Shown: positions 55,801 to 63,325 of the stretch, piece after piece
Layout of the letters: each line of letters begins with the position of its first letter
Numbering within the stretch: position 1 is the stretch's first letter
Assembly: GCA_900472675.1 (NCBI GenBank)
Contig: UCJA01000006.1
Location: forward strand, 248,001 to 312,000
DNA: 64,000 nt
From: Hyphomicrobiales bacterium
GTDB lineage: Bacteria > Pseudomonadota > Alphaproteobacteria > Rhizobiales > Rhizobiaceae
Direction: 5' to 3'
Notes under the pieces: model-generated
The model's database searches: none
The model's input: only the letters and a program-made list of their open reading frames with translations
What the model was told of the DNA's origin: nothing
Program-made: the position numbers and the translations under genes

Positions 55801-56463
55801 TCCGTCAGTGCCGATCTATGCGAGCACAACAGAGACAGCATGAGCGGCCCCTTCAAGCTGCCATCGGGAAACTTCACGTCTTCGATGAACATCATTTCTC
55901 CATCCGCTATCTCCCACCGAAGTTTTGAGCAATTGGACAAAGATCTGGAGCCTTGGCTAATCGGCGGCCGAACGTTCATAGCTGTCGGGCGCCTATCTTC
56001 GGAGAAGGATCACCTCAAACTCCTAAAGGCTTTCGCGGGTCTGGTTCCTGATCATCCTGGGACAAAGCTGTTGATTATCGGCGATGGACCTCTGCGTCAG
56101 GCGCTCGCCAACAGTATCAAGAAGCTTGGGCTCGGTGCTTCCGTCCATCTCGCCGGTCATCGCGCCAACGCGTTTCCTGCGATGAGAGCATCGTTGTGCC
56201 TCGTGCTCCCCTCCAATCACGAAGGACAGCCTATGGTGCTTCTGGAAGCGCTGACGCTGGGCGCAAAGATTATCGCAACTGACATACCAGGCAACCGCGG
56301 TGTCCTTGGAGAAAGATATGGGCACCTTGTCGAAAACAGCGTCGAAGGACTTCGGGATGCCATGGTGCGCTGTTTGGCCAGAGATCTTCCTGACCAGGCC
56401 CTCTTCGACGCAAACGAGTATCGCAGACAGGCTATTGCTGACTTCATGGCCATCATTTCCTGA
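52888..56463 (+). CDS. TPR-TagF-like-GT4 fusion transferase (1191 aa)
   Basis: Three parts. Residues about 45-400 are TPR-like repeats (PLVLEFAGRFLLYMDQHSKA, RHGEAAESFEKAIALVPQRI, EGRWADAALEYKRRAE). Residues about 437-790 match CDP-glycerol glycerophosphotransferases: LNTWHGTPLKTLG (531-543), FYAPTWRG (627-634), TDYSSVFFEF (700-709). Residues about 803-1190 are a GT-B family 4 glycosyltransferase with IAVGRLSSEKDHLKLLKAF, IIGDGPLRQAL and LPSNHEGQPMVLLEAL. It may add glycerol phosphate and a sugar within one polymer. The gene stands alone on the plus strand. Confidence 0.85.
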   Translation: MRKMKMTVADTLQSQIAAISKSKTVKKTITFLLRRGLQLSSLSQRAFPNSPLVLEFAGRFLLYMDQHSKAVEPLERASHLAPGRAIIWESLASSYQKLNRPWLQLEAMQHALRCGPATPHRLIRHARIARKMNRHGEAAESFEKAIALVPQRISWKFEFAELNRDMGKPDAARKLYQEIEQLSSNSSVRRFGVGHLLQKEGRWADAALEYKRRAETSDDVDLHYRIAQSLDYSYEWSDAEQWYRRALAGKPDPHWYRRLGFVLERQRKFTEAEWAYKCSLEMVENAGTRFRLGCVEADQAKWREASVSLLKSFKIEPGTPSHSDEMTEGSDVRLTDFDPVNLKHAADQAASSRNWRKAASLYKLVIDRSSDHNFDFYVKRGTALYHSGQFEAATRCLTEARIDAVHFGMDHSVFKRTASRKALEDYCYMRGSLPLQDKTIVYEAFGGQSMACSPLAIFRELLKQPEFSDWLHVWVVNNASVVPDAFKNLRNVVFIRKNSFGYLKYLASASHLINNSTYPAWFVRRDDQRYLNTWHGTPLKTLGIKMNGRFLEHANGARNFLQATHLIVPNDHTARSTIDDFGIKGLIEHKLKVTGYPRSDLTVFPAQDALEAARQALGLQPGLPVLFYAPTWRGTHKNIDVNVDRLRIDLHAMKSKGYQIVYRGHSMEQTALQGLKLDVIIAPPEVDTSEILALTDVLVTDYSSVFFEFIPRKKPIIFYAFDFEEYTAERGFYLDIHQMPGTVVRSIDALLTALEKPIINEVVHEQAIAEFCAFDDGNATSRVIDFFIRGSVPAPAADDQKRILFYAGPFMANGITTSFVNLSTALTEAGLNCYLGIDPSAIAKDEGRVTAISSLPEDVQLIGRTGLMPMTPEQRWLVNAALTLKEIPNSNIAEVLRTAYGLEYRRVFSNANFESVIQFEGYNYFWSIMFANSGNERKVAYFHNDMYQEWYTKNPALEFLFRTFRDFDRLVSVSADLCEHNRDSMSGPFKLPSGNFTSSMNIISPSAISHRSFEQLDKDLEPWLIGGRTFIAVGRLSSEKDHLKLLKAFAGLVPDHPGTKLLIIGDGPLRQALANSIKKLGLGASVHLAGHRANAFPAMRASLCLVLPSNHEGQPMVLLEALTLGAKIIATDIPGNRGVLGERYGHLVENSVEGLRDAMVRCLARDLPDQALFDANEYRRQAIADFMAIIS

Positions 56464-56507
56464 TGGTCAATGGGTGGCTGCTTACACCCAGAGAGCAGAT
56501 AGTGGCT

Positions 56508-57680
56508 TTAGGGCTTGAGTAGGCGTTGCCAAAACGGCCTCGTACGTCGTTTTTCAGCAGCCGCAAGACGTCTCTCGGCGACTCGCGCCGATTTGCACAT
56601 TTCACGAACGTAGAGTTGTGTTTTTGAAAGAGGCTCCAACCTCCCATGCAAAAGGTCGTCCACCGCTTGGCGGGCGGCCTTCACAACGTCTACCGTTCCG
56701 CCGTCGATCATCAGTTCCTGACGGATAGCATTTCGTTCTGCCGTCTTAAGATTGGAGTCGTGCCCTGCGGCCTCTACCGCCGCCGCGAGCCCTAGCGGAG
56801 TCTCGCAGATCACGCCCAACTCGTCTCGCCGCCGATATTCGAGAGAATCCAGATCAAACTTCTGCGTACCGACCAATTGTGCAGCTCCCTCTTGGTAGAG
56901 AACTACTGGTTTTTTCGCATAGAGTGCATCAAATATTGCTCCTGAAAAATCGCTGATGACGACATCGGACACTGCCAGTAATGAAGCCTGGTCAGCGCCT
57001 GCACCGTATAAATGTTCGAACCCAAGCGACTTAGCGTGTTCCCTCCAACCGAAGTTGGCGTCCGCCTCTTGGTTATGGTGCATTTTTATCACCACATTAT
57101 AAGATGACCTTAGATACGAAAGCGGCTTCACCAACCGCTCGAACGAGCCTAGCTCCCGGTAAGTCGGCATGTAGAGAAGAGTTTTCTTGCTTAGATCAAG
57201 ACCCATCTTGAGCGCGAGCTGCTTCTTGGCCTCCGGCTCTAGGGATAGATCCATGCCGGCGAACTTCAAGTTGCCCACGGCGACTGCGGGTGAAAAATGG
57301 GAGACTATATGCGCGGAGTAGGAGCCGTACATCAAGTTCAAGTCGGCTAGTGAGCGCCATACGCCGTAGTTGTGGCGTTCTTTCGCAAGCCCATATTGCA
57401 CGCTGATAAGGCGACTCTTGCTCAATTTCTCAATAAGTGGAAAAGGCGTCTGAATGAAGATCGCATCGTAACTCCCGTCAAGCTCAACGATGTCCCGGAA
57501 GTTCACTTGCTTAAACAGATGACGCTCTGAAGCATCTTGTCGAGCAAGAAATCCATCCCAGTCGGCCATGGCGCCCACAAGCAGAACGTGAGCACCAGAA
57601 TAAGACCTCCAGAGCTTCTCAATCTGGAGAAACATGAACTCATTACGAGCAATAAAGGCCAGGCTAAATTCAGCTGTCAT
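56508..57680 (-). CDS. TagB/TagF-like glycerophosphotransferase
   Basis: 390 residues from ATG 57680, just after the tagD stop. Signatures: LISVQYGLAKERHNYGVWRS, KTLLYMPTYRELGSFERLVK, YNVVIKMHHNQEAD and DVVISDFSGAIFDALYAKKP, as in CDP-glycerol:glycerophosphate transferases. The C-terminus is basic (AEKRRTRPFWQRLLKP), perhaps for membrane contact. With tagD it forms a two-gene operon for making and transferring activated glycerol phosphate. Confidence 0.85.
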   Translation of the reverse strand: MTAEFSLAFIARNEFMFLQIEKLWRSYSGAHVLLVGAMADWDGFLARQDASERHLFKQVNFRDIVELDGSYDAIFIQTPFPLIEKLSKSRLISVQYGLAKERHNYGVWRSLADLNLMYGSYSAHIVSHFSPAVAVGNLKFAGMDLSLEPEAKKQLALKMGLDLSKKTLLYMPTYRELGSFERLVKPLSYLRSSYNVVIKMHHNQEADANFGWREHAKSLGFEHLYGAGADQASLLAVSDVVISDFSGAIFDALYAKKPVVLYQEGAAQLVGTQKFDLDSLEYRRRDELGVICETPLGLAAAVEAAGHDSNLKTAERNAIRQELMIDGGTVDVVKAARQAVDDLLHGRLEPLSKTQLYVREMCKSARVAERRLAAAEKRRTRPFWQRLLKP

Positions 57681-57682
57681 CA

Positions 57683-58081
57683 CTACGAAGCTATTGCTCT
57701 TATCTCCTCGAGGAGCTGAGTAGTCGAGATCCCCTCTGTACGGGGAAGATATACCACCTCGCATAGAGATTTAAACTCGTCAAACCGCCCGGCCCAGTCG
57801 TCACCCATAACTAGGATGTCGGCCTTATAGTCGACGATGTACCGGCCTTTTTCCTCGAGAGAGTTCTCAAAAAACACTTGGTCTACACCAGATATCGCTT
57901 TGACGATTTCGAGTCGGTCGTATTGAGAATAGACAGTTTTCTTCTGCTTCTTCGACCAGTTAAGGGCGTCGGTCGACACGCCAACCGTCAGATGAGTTCC
58001 AAGCTGTTTCGCGCGCTGAAGTATTCTAACATGCCCAATATGCAAGACGTCAAACGTGCCAAACGTAATGATACGCTTCAT
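57683..58081 (-). CDS. tagD: glycerol-3-phosphate cytidylyltransferase
   Basis: 132 residues, the usual TagD length. Nucleotidyltransferase motifs ITFGTFDVLHIGHVRILQRA (HxGH) and RTEGISTTQLL, with MGDDWAGRFDEF between. TagD makes CDP-glycerol from CTP and glycerol-3-phosphate. Close relatives can use other alditol phosphates or make ADP-heptose, but the TagB/F-like gene next to it supports CDP-glycerol. Confidence 0.9.
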   Translation of the reverse strand: MKRIITFGTFDVLHIGHVRILQRAKQLGTHLTVGVSTDALNWSKKQKKTVYSQYDRLEIVKAISGVDQVFFENSLEEKGRYIVDYKADILVMGDDWAGRFDEFKSLCEVVYLPRTEGISTTQLLEEIRAIAS

Positions 58082-58331
58082 AGACCGACCTTTTTCGATA
58101 ACGCGGAATGTGAGGTATGAAGCTTTTATGACGATCAGGCAATAGACAAAGCTTCATATACGCGCAACGCTCTAACCTGGTACGCCTTAGGGTTGAGTTT
58201 CACGACGATTTTGTGAACTTTTGATGACGGATTTGAAAGGGCGTGTACCCGCAACATCGCCCGTCATATAGGTTTCACAGAAGTGGCACATAAGTGCGAA
58301 TAACTTAGGGGCCACTAGGACGAAAACGAAA

Positions 58332-58520
58332 ATGCAAACGATTAACTCTATCCTCCGCAACTATTTTCCTATGGCACAGGAGGACACCCTTCACGAGATT
58401 GCAGGGGAGATCTACGCGGCCCTAACGGGCGTTGCGCCGGTTGTTCAGCAGCAACTGTGTGCCGAAAATCAAAGTAATACGGCCAAACGGCACTACGCTC
58501 CTTCGGCGCGGATTCTATAG
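58332..58520 (+). CDS. possible small protein (62 aa)
   Basis: ATG preceded by AGGACG. Sequence MQTINSILRNYFPMAQEDTL then HEIAGEIYAALTGVAPVVQQ is amphipathic and not repetitive. No family recognised. The 250 bp before it hold the tagD promoter region and no other gene. Confidence 0.35.
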   Translation: MQTINSILRNYFPMAQEDTLHEIAGEIYAALTGVAPVVQQQLCAENQSNTAKRHYAPSARIL

Positions 58521-58544
58521 CTAACTGAAACGACGGTCGCCCCA

Positions 58545-58874
58545 TTAATTGCGACGGCTGATCTCGCGCTGAATCCGCAGCTCTTCGCGGATGTTGTCCA
58601 GCTCTTTGGCGACCTGCCTTTCCGTCCTCGCCTTCTCCTTCAGCACCAGTACCATCTCGATCAGCGTCATGTTCAGGGCATCGGCGGCTGCCGAGATTTT
58701 GTTGAGCGCTGTAGGATCTACTATGACGGCAGCTACCTGCGCCGACGAATGACTCTTCTCAGGATCGGCTCCAGTACCCGACAGCAACCCTAGGTACCGA
58801 ACTCCGAAGATCAGCGCGAGGGTTGCCCCGAACACAATAATCGCCAGCGGGGGCAGGTCAGCCAGTTGTGCCAT
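58545..58874 (-). CDS. small membrane protein of phage lysis cluster
   Basis: 109 residues, ATG with AAGGGG upstream and overlapping the previous gene. One N-terminal helix (ADLPPLAIIVFGATLALIFG) followed by a charged helical C-terminus (EMVLVLKEKARTERQVAKEL, DNIREELRIQREISRRN) able to form a coiled coil. Topology fits a phage accessory lysis or antiholin-like protein. Last gene of the lysis block. Confidence 0.6.
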   Translation of the reverse strand: MAQLADLPPLAIIVFGATLALIFGVRYLGLLSGTGADPEKSHSSAQVAAVIVDPTALNKISAAADALNMTLIEMVLVLKEKARTERQVAKELDNIREELRIQREISRRN

Positions 58875-59331
58875 TCCGGATTTCCCCTTCGTCATGTGCC
58901 GCGCGGTGAATATTGACCAGTTCACAGACCGCAAACAGCGGGTAAATTGCGAACCAGGTAGAGACGATATCAGAGGAAAAAAACCCGTATGCTATGCCTG
59001 ACCATAAGATGCAGCCGATCATGGCTGATGCTTGTCTGATCTGCGGAGTGACCTTCTCGCGCGCACCGTTGACAATCAGCCCTATGACGCGGAGCGCTCC
59101 TACCATCAGCATGATACCGCCGATGGCTCCCTCAGGCGATATACTAAGCCAATCTGCAGTCGGGACCACTCGGAAGGCCGCGAAGGTCGGCTGATTAAAA
59201 GTCTCTGTAGGTAAGAGTAGGACGTAACCAAACATCAGCATGTGCCCCGCCATGAACCACTCCGTCATGAGCGGGCCAAACCTGTGCCTGATGCGAATCC
59301 AGATGCCGGGACCGGCGTACCCGTCGTTCAT
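58858..59331 (-). CDS. polytopic membrane protein of phage lysis cluster (holin candidate)
   Basis: 157 residues with about four helices (GHMLMFGYVLLLPTETF, AIGGIMLMVGALRVIGLIVN, ASAMIGCILWSGIAYGFFS, TWFAIYPLFAVCELVNIH). Overlaps the Rz1-like gene by ATGA. Position in the endolysin operon makes it a holin candidate; family not identified. Confidence 0.6.
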   Translation of the reverse strand: MNDGYAGPGIWIRIRHRFGPLMTEWFMAGHMLMFGYVLLLPTETFNQPTFAAFRVVPTADWLSISPEGAIGGIMLMVGALRVIGLIVNGAREKVTPQIRQASAMIGCILWSGIAYGFFSSDIVSTWFAIYPLFAVCELVNIHRAAHDEGEIRNGTTG

Positions 59332-59576
59332 CTTGATGCCTCATCATGCATCACACACTCCTTCGTACTGTAGACCCGGCCCGCACAGAGCCGCACCACC
59401 GTCCGATCGATCCTCCGCTGATCGCCGTCCGTTAGGCCACGGGCGCCGAGCAGGTCAGTTCCGACCACGCGCTTCAAACCGGAGACATTTGCCGGCCCCG
59501 AAACTCCACACCCGGCCAGCATCACGGCAGGCATCATAATCAAGAGCGCCTTCATCAGCGCGAGTTGCGGCTTCAT
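59328..59576 (-). CDS. Rz1-like outer-membrane spanin lipoprotein (putative)
   Basis: 82 residues with a lipoprotein signal ending in VMLAGC. Its first 122 bp overlap the end of 59455-59694 in another frame, the arrangement typical of Rz/Rz1 spanins. The mature part has two further cysteines (RLCAGRVYSTKECVMH). Confidence 0.65.
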   Translation of the reverse strand: MKPQLALMKALLIMMPAVMLAGCGVSGPANVSGLKRVVGTDLLGARGLTDGDQRRIDRTVVRLCAGRVYSTKECVMHDEASR

Positions 59577-59694
59577 TGTTCTGCCTTTCGTTGGCGTTGC
59601 GTGTGTCTTCTCCGCCCTCACGGTAGATCCAGAGGGCAGCGGTAGCGATCACGGCAAGGATGGCCAGGAGGCCGATGATGCGAGGGGTGAACAT
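59455..59694 (-). CDS. Rz-like inner-membrane spanin (putative)
   Basis: 79 residues: N-terminal helix PRIIGLLAILAVIATAALWI, then a charged helix (REGGEDTRNANERQNNEAAT) and a cysteine-containing end. Start shares one base with the endolysin stop (TGATG). The C-terminal half is overlapped by the lipoprotein gene, fitting an i-spanin, though it is shorter than Rz of lambda. Confidence 0.6.
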   Translation of the reverse strand: MFTPRIIGLLAILAVIATAALWIYREGGEDTRNANERQNNEAATRADEGALDYDACRDAGRVWSFGAGKCLRFEARGRN

Positions 59695-60533
59695 CACTTG
59701 CCCTCGCGCACGCGGTGGACGAAGTACCAGATGCCGACCGCAACAGCCGCGACCATGGCAGCAGCGAATGCCCACTGCACCGGACCGCTGCCGGCGGTCA
59801 GTGCCGCGCCGGCCGACATCAACCCACCCAGCGGTCCCCAGGCTTCCGGCTTTTTGACGATCTCCAGCAAGCCGGTGCTTTTCACGTCGGCTTTGGCCTG
59901 CGCTTCCGGCGGCGCCGAAACAGGCACTGGAGCGGCCGCTTGTACCAGCGGGCTCTGCCGGGCGCCCCCGGCGATGCGGATGGCGTTGCCGACGACGCCC
60001 GGCTGATCCTTCCATTCCTTTTTCGGATCATTGCCCGTCACCCGGATCGTCCAGCCGCGGCCATTCGGCCCGAAGCCTTGCGGACCTCCAAGCGACCGTA
60101 GGTAGACCATGCGCTCGTCACAGAAATCGCGGATCAGCTTCTGGACGCCACCTGGATAGGTCTGCGCAGCCCTGGCCGTGATCTCACCGGCATGGCCGTC
60201 CTGGCGGATGCCGAGTACCTTCTGCAACTTCCTCACCGCCGTGGTCGGGTGGGAGTTCACGCCGAAGTCAAAGGCCGCATAGTCGAGTCCAACTGGTAGA
60301 AGATCGCCACCGGACTGCGACCAGTAGGAGCGCTCATAGATCTCCGTCGCCTCCTGCAGGGTCAAGGCCTTGACCTGGGCAGCTGTCACCGATGCCAGGC
60401 CACGATGCGCTGCGAGCGTCTTGTGGGTGATCCCGAACTTCGTGGGTCCGCCGCTGTCGGACTTAGAATTGGAGTAGCCGCCCTCAGACCCGAACATGAG
60501 CTTGAGCGCGACGGGAAGCGTTTCCCGAGCCAT
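59694..60533 (-). CDS. GH108-type endolysin with C-terminal membrane helix
   Basis: 279 residues. The N-terminal domain has the GH108 active-site block MFGSEGGYSNSKSDSGGPTK (catalytic glutamate in EGGY) and FGITHKTLAAHRG, then DYAAFDFGVNSHPTTAVRKL and the peptidoglycan-binding-like QKVLGIRQDGHAGEITARA. An alanine/proline linker leads to a hydrophobic helix PVQWAFAAAMVAAVAVGIWY. It would cut peptidoglycan glycan strands. First gene of the lysis operon. Confidence 0.9.
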   Translation of the reverse strand: MARETLPVALKLMFGSEGGYSNSKSDSGGPTKFGITHKTLAAHRGLASVTAAQVKALTLQEATEIYERSYWSQSGGDLLPVGLDYAAFDFGVNSHPTTAVRKLQKVLGIRQDGHAGEITARAAQTYPGGVQKLIRDFCDERMVYLRSLGGPQGFGPNGRGWTIRVTGNDPKKEWKDQPGVVGNAIRIAGGARQSPLVQAAAPVPVSAPPEAQAKADVKSTGLLEIVKKPEAWGPLGGLMSAGAALTAGSGPVQWAFAAAMVAAVAVGIWYFVHRVREGK

Positions 60534-60908
60534 GGTGTTCTCCTGGTGATGTTGGAAGGTAGAAAATTCAAGAGCAAACCGGACCAGTGCTGACTAGTGG
60601 CTATACTGAATTGTCAGCGATTCATTAGGTACGTGCGATGCTCTGGGAGGCTCAAAACCTATTGCCGACTCGGCCATGAGACAGCCGGTTGACCTGCAGC
60701 GACGGCGCGCATGCCATTCGAGTTCGCCTATTTGGAGTTGGGCGCCGCCTGTCTATTGCAGACGCTGGAGGGGCACACTTTGGTATGGAGACGATTAGTA
60801 GATTTAACTAACCTATGAGCTTTAACCAGGACAGAACGCGCCGTCCCGCGCCTCTTTTGCACCGCACTATAATGCACTAGAACGTGTCGGGGTTAGATAG
60901 GAGACGTC
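60534..60908. other. 375-bp intergenic region between divergent genes
   Basis: No gene seen. TATAAT at 60868-60873 lies 35 bp before the GTG of the next gene and may be a -10 element, but no good -35 is present. It should also hold the promoter for the lysis operon. Confidence 0.4.
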
Positions 60909-61283
60909 GTGACTAAGCAGCTTATGGAACTGATCGAAAAGTTGCGCGCGCTCAAGCAACCGGACCGCCGGGTGGACATAGAGATCGCCATGCTTGCCGG
61001 ATACCGTAGAGAGATCGATGAGAAGGAACGCCGGGTGCTTTGGTTCGATTCTAATGGATCCGACCCTGTCCGAATTCCTCCCTACACCTCCTCTATCGAT
61101 ACCGCGCGGGAGTTCGCCCGATTTTTGGTGCCAGGCTATGAAGGCGGTTGCAGCTGGGAATTAGGTTTTGGTTCCGCACGCATCGATGACGGACCGTACA
61201 TTGAAGCTATTTCCCCTGAAATCGCTCTCTGCATCGCAGCGCTTCACGCGAAAATTAAGCGCGAAACTGAGGAACAACTATGA
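60909..61283 (+). CDS. phage ABA-sandwich-like small protein, copy 2
   Basis: 124 residues, GTG start after AGGAG. DRRVDIEIAMLAGYRREIDE, RRVLWFDSNGSDPVRIPPYT and SSIDTAREFARFLVPGYEGG, ending ISPEIALCIAALHAKIKR. Similar in length and motif order to the protein at 47120-47485. The stop overlaps the KpsC-like start (ATGA), so it is cotranslated with a polysaccharide gene. Confidence 0.7.
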   Translation: MTKQLMELIEKLRALKQPDRRVDIEIAMLAGYRREIDEKERRVLWFDSNGSDPVRIPPYTSSIDTAREFARFLVPGYEGGCSWELGFGSARIDDGPYIEAISPEIALCIAALHAKIKRETEEQL

Positions 61284-62572
61284 AGATTGACACCCTGATC
61301 CGACTGGCGAAGGGCACTTACCGTTGGTCCGCCATTCCTTTTTCACGACTAAGTCAAAAGTCGAAGCCGCGCTCCTACGTGCTTGGAATGAGTACGTGGA
61401 AGGATTTTATTTCGTACTGGCTTCCAAACGAAGATATCGTGCGCCGCGACAAGGGCCTTACACGCCTTGACTTCTATACTTCTATCGCGCCATGGATCTT
61501 GGCTCGCCCGGGGTCCAAGATCTATGTCTGGGGCTACAAGGTGCCGGATTACGTAAAGTCTTTTACCGAAAAATGGAAAATCCCATTGGTAAGGGTCGAA
61601 GACGGCTTCCTCCGCTCGGTAGCGTTGGGTGCAACAAAAGCACCTCCGCTGTCGCTCTGTTTCGATATGTCCGCAATGTACTTTGACGCGACGAAACAAT
61701 CCGATCTTGAGCGACTTCTCCAAACTTACGACTTTGCCGGAGATCCGGCCCTAATCCGTCGCGCCAAGGTCGGTATCGAAAGTTTGATTAATTCGAGGCT
61801 GTCAAAGTACAACACATCGAACGATGTGAATGTTGAAGTCATCTATGGCCCAAAGCTTAGGAAGCGTGTCTTGGTAGTGGGCCAAGTGGAAGGAGACGCT
61901 TCGATTGAGAAGGGTTGCTCAAGAAAGATCAACAACAATGACTTGGTAATGATCGCGGCGCGAGAAAACCCCAACGCGCAGATCATTTATAAGCCTCACC
62001 CTGAAGTTTTGCATGGCACCAGACCTAATCAGTCAAAACCAGAAGAGGTTAAGCATGTCGCCTTAATCCTTGATCAAGATATTACGTTGGCTGATGCATT
62101 CAAGACAGTCGATCACGTATATACGATCACTAGCCTTTCGGGTTTCGAGGCGCTTATTCGTGGGATAAAGGTAACGTGCCTCGGAATGCCTTTTTATGCT
62201 GGATGGGGCGCCACTGATGACCGCCAGAAGTGCATAAGACGGACGGCCAAACGCAGCGTAGAAGAGATTTTCGCTGCCAGCTACATTCTTTATGCAAATT
62301 ATTATGATCCAATCCTTCAGAAGAAGATGACATTCGAGGGAGCACTGGAGTTGTTGACTTGGATGAAAGCTAAGCAGACGGACGGCGATATTGCGACCGT
62401 CCCAACATCAGTCTTGTCGGCGCGCAAACTACCCGAAACAATAGTCGGTGAAACGTTGACTGCGAATAAAATCAAGCTTCTGCGGCAGACTTTAGACTTC
62501 TTAGACCCGCCAAAAAAAACGTTGCCTAAGCCCGGGGCGAAGAAACGACTAATGCCTCCTGCCAAGCGCTAA
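61280..62572 (+). CDS. KpsC-like capsule beta-Kdo transferase, single module
   Basis: 430 residues. KpsC signatures: IYVWGYKVPDY, PLVRVEDGFLRSVALGA, VLVVGQVEGDASI, IIYKPHPEVLHGTRPNQ and TSLSGFEALIRGIKVTCLGM with PFYAGWG. KpsC adds Kdo to build the lipid-linked capsule primer and normally has two such modules in about 670 residues; this protein has one. The basic C-terminus (KPGAKKRLMPPAKR) is unusual. Ribosome site GAGGAAC. It supports an ABC-exported, Kdo-linked surface polymer. Confidence 0.82.
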   Translation: MKIDTLIRLAKGTYRWSAIPFSRLSQKSKPRSYVLGMSTWKDFISYWLPNEDIVRRDKGLTRLDFYTSIAPWILARPGSKIYVWGYKVPDYVKSFTEKWKIPLVRVEDGFLRSVALGATKAPPLSLCFDMSAMYFDATKQSDLERLLQTYDFAGDPALIRRAKVGIESLINSRLSKYNTSNDVNVEVIYGPKLRKRVLVVGQVEGDASIEKGCSRKINNNDLVMIAARENPNAQIIYKPHPEVLHGTRPNQSKPEEVKHVALILDQDITLADAFKTVDHVYTITSLSGFEALIRGIKVTCLGMPFYAGWGATDDRQKCIRRTAKRSVEEIFAASYILYANYYDPILQKKMTFEGALELLTWMKAKQTDGDIATVPTSVLSARKLPETIVGETLTANKIKLLRQTLDFLDPPKKTLPKPGAKKRLMPPAKR

Positions 62573-63201
62573 CACTTCCAGTGATCGATCTGCTCCAGCG
62601 TGAATTCATCGCGGCGTGACCTATTCCAAGTTATGCCGCGCTTTACAATCTTTGCAGGACTGCCTGCCAGCACGACACCTTCTTCATCGAACTTACCATT
62701 GACGAATGACATGGCGCCGACAATGGAATCCGATGGCACGACAGCGCCTTTGTTGATGATCGCACCCACTCCAACCCAAACGTGATCACCGATGATTATC
62801 GACTGTGCTTTGTTCAGGCGGCGTCTAGTCGTTCGATCGATTACCGAGTGAGCATCTGTTGTCCTGATCTCAATCTCCCGCGAGAACATGCACCACTTAC
62901 CGATGGTTATGTCGCATTCCTCTTGACACAGGATGTAAACACCGACCGTCGTAGAATTGTCGCCAAAGGATATGGTCTGTCCTTTGCCCTTAACGACTAT
63001 GTCGCCGCGAAAATGACAATTTTCTCCGATGATCACCCGGTTGTTGTTGCCGAGGAACTCTACAGAGCCAGACAGCTTCGAACCCTGGCCGATCTGCATC
63101 AAGTTGTCTGATGCCGGGCCTTTGGCACCCAACCTTCCTTTGACAAGCTCGGATCCGAGGTCGACGAAAGAATTCGAACTATCCCAATCTACTTTCAGCA
63201 C
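62569..63201 (-). CDS. hexapeptide-repeat acyltransferase
   Basis: 210 residues from GTG 63201, which follows GGGGGGC; longer frames to 63345 run into the neighbouring tail gene. Beta-helix repeats: KLSGSVEFLGNNNRVIIGEN, CHFRGDIVVKGKGQTISFGD, CDITIGKWCMFSREIEIRTT, catalytic histidine in DAHSVID, SIIIGDHVWVGVGAIINKGA and AGSPAKIVKRG. Probably O-acetylates a polysaccharide. It converges on the KpsC-like gene, overlapping by 4 bp. Confidence 0.85.
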   Translation of the reverse strand: MLKVDWDSSNSFVDLGSELVKGRLGAKGPASDNLMQIGQGSKLSGSVEFLGNNNRVIIGENCHFRGDIVVKGKGQTISFGDNSTTVGVYILCQEECDITIGKWCMFSREIEIRTTDAHSVIDRTTRRRLNKAQSIIIGDHVWVGVGAIINKGAVVPSDSIVGAMSFVNGKFDEEGVVLAGSPAKIVKRGITWNRSRRDEFTLEQIDHWKC

Positions 63202-63325
63202 GTTTGCCCCCCACGTTACAGCGTCAGCCGGTGCTACATAGGAAAGACCATGCGCACAAGAAGCCCCCGAGAAGCGCTCCCAGCCAAAAGCACACAGTTG
63301 TGGAGAACTAGGGCTCCGACTACAT

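Noticed and set aside
60868-60873. Sigma-70 promoter before 60909
   Set aside because: TATAAT is perfect but no acceptable -35 lies 15-19 bp upstream, so it is mentioned in the intergenic entry only.
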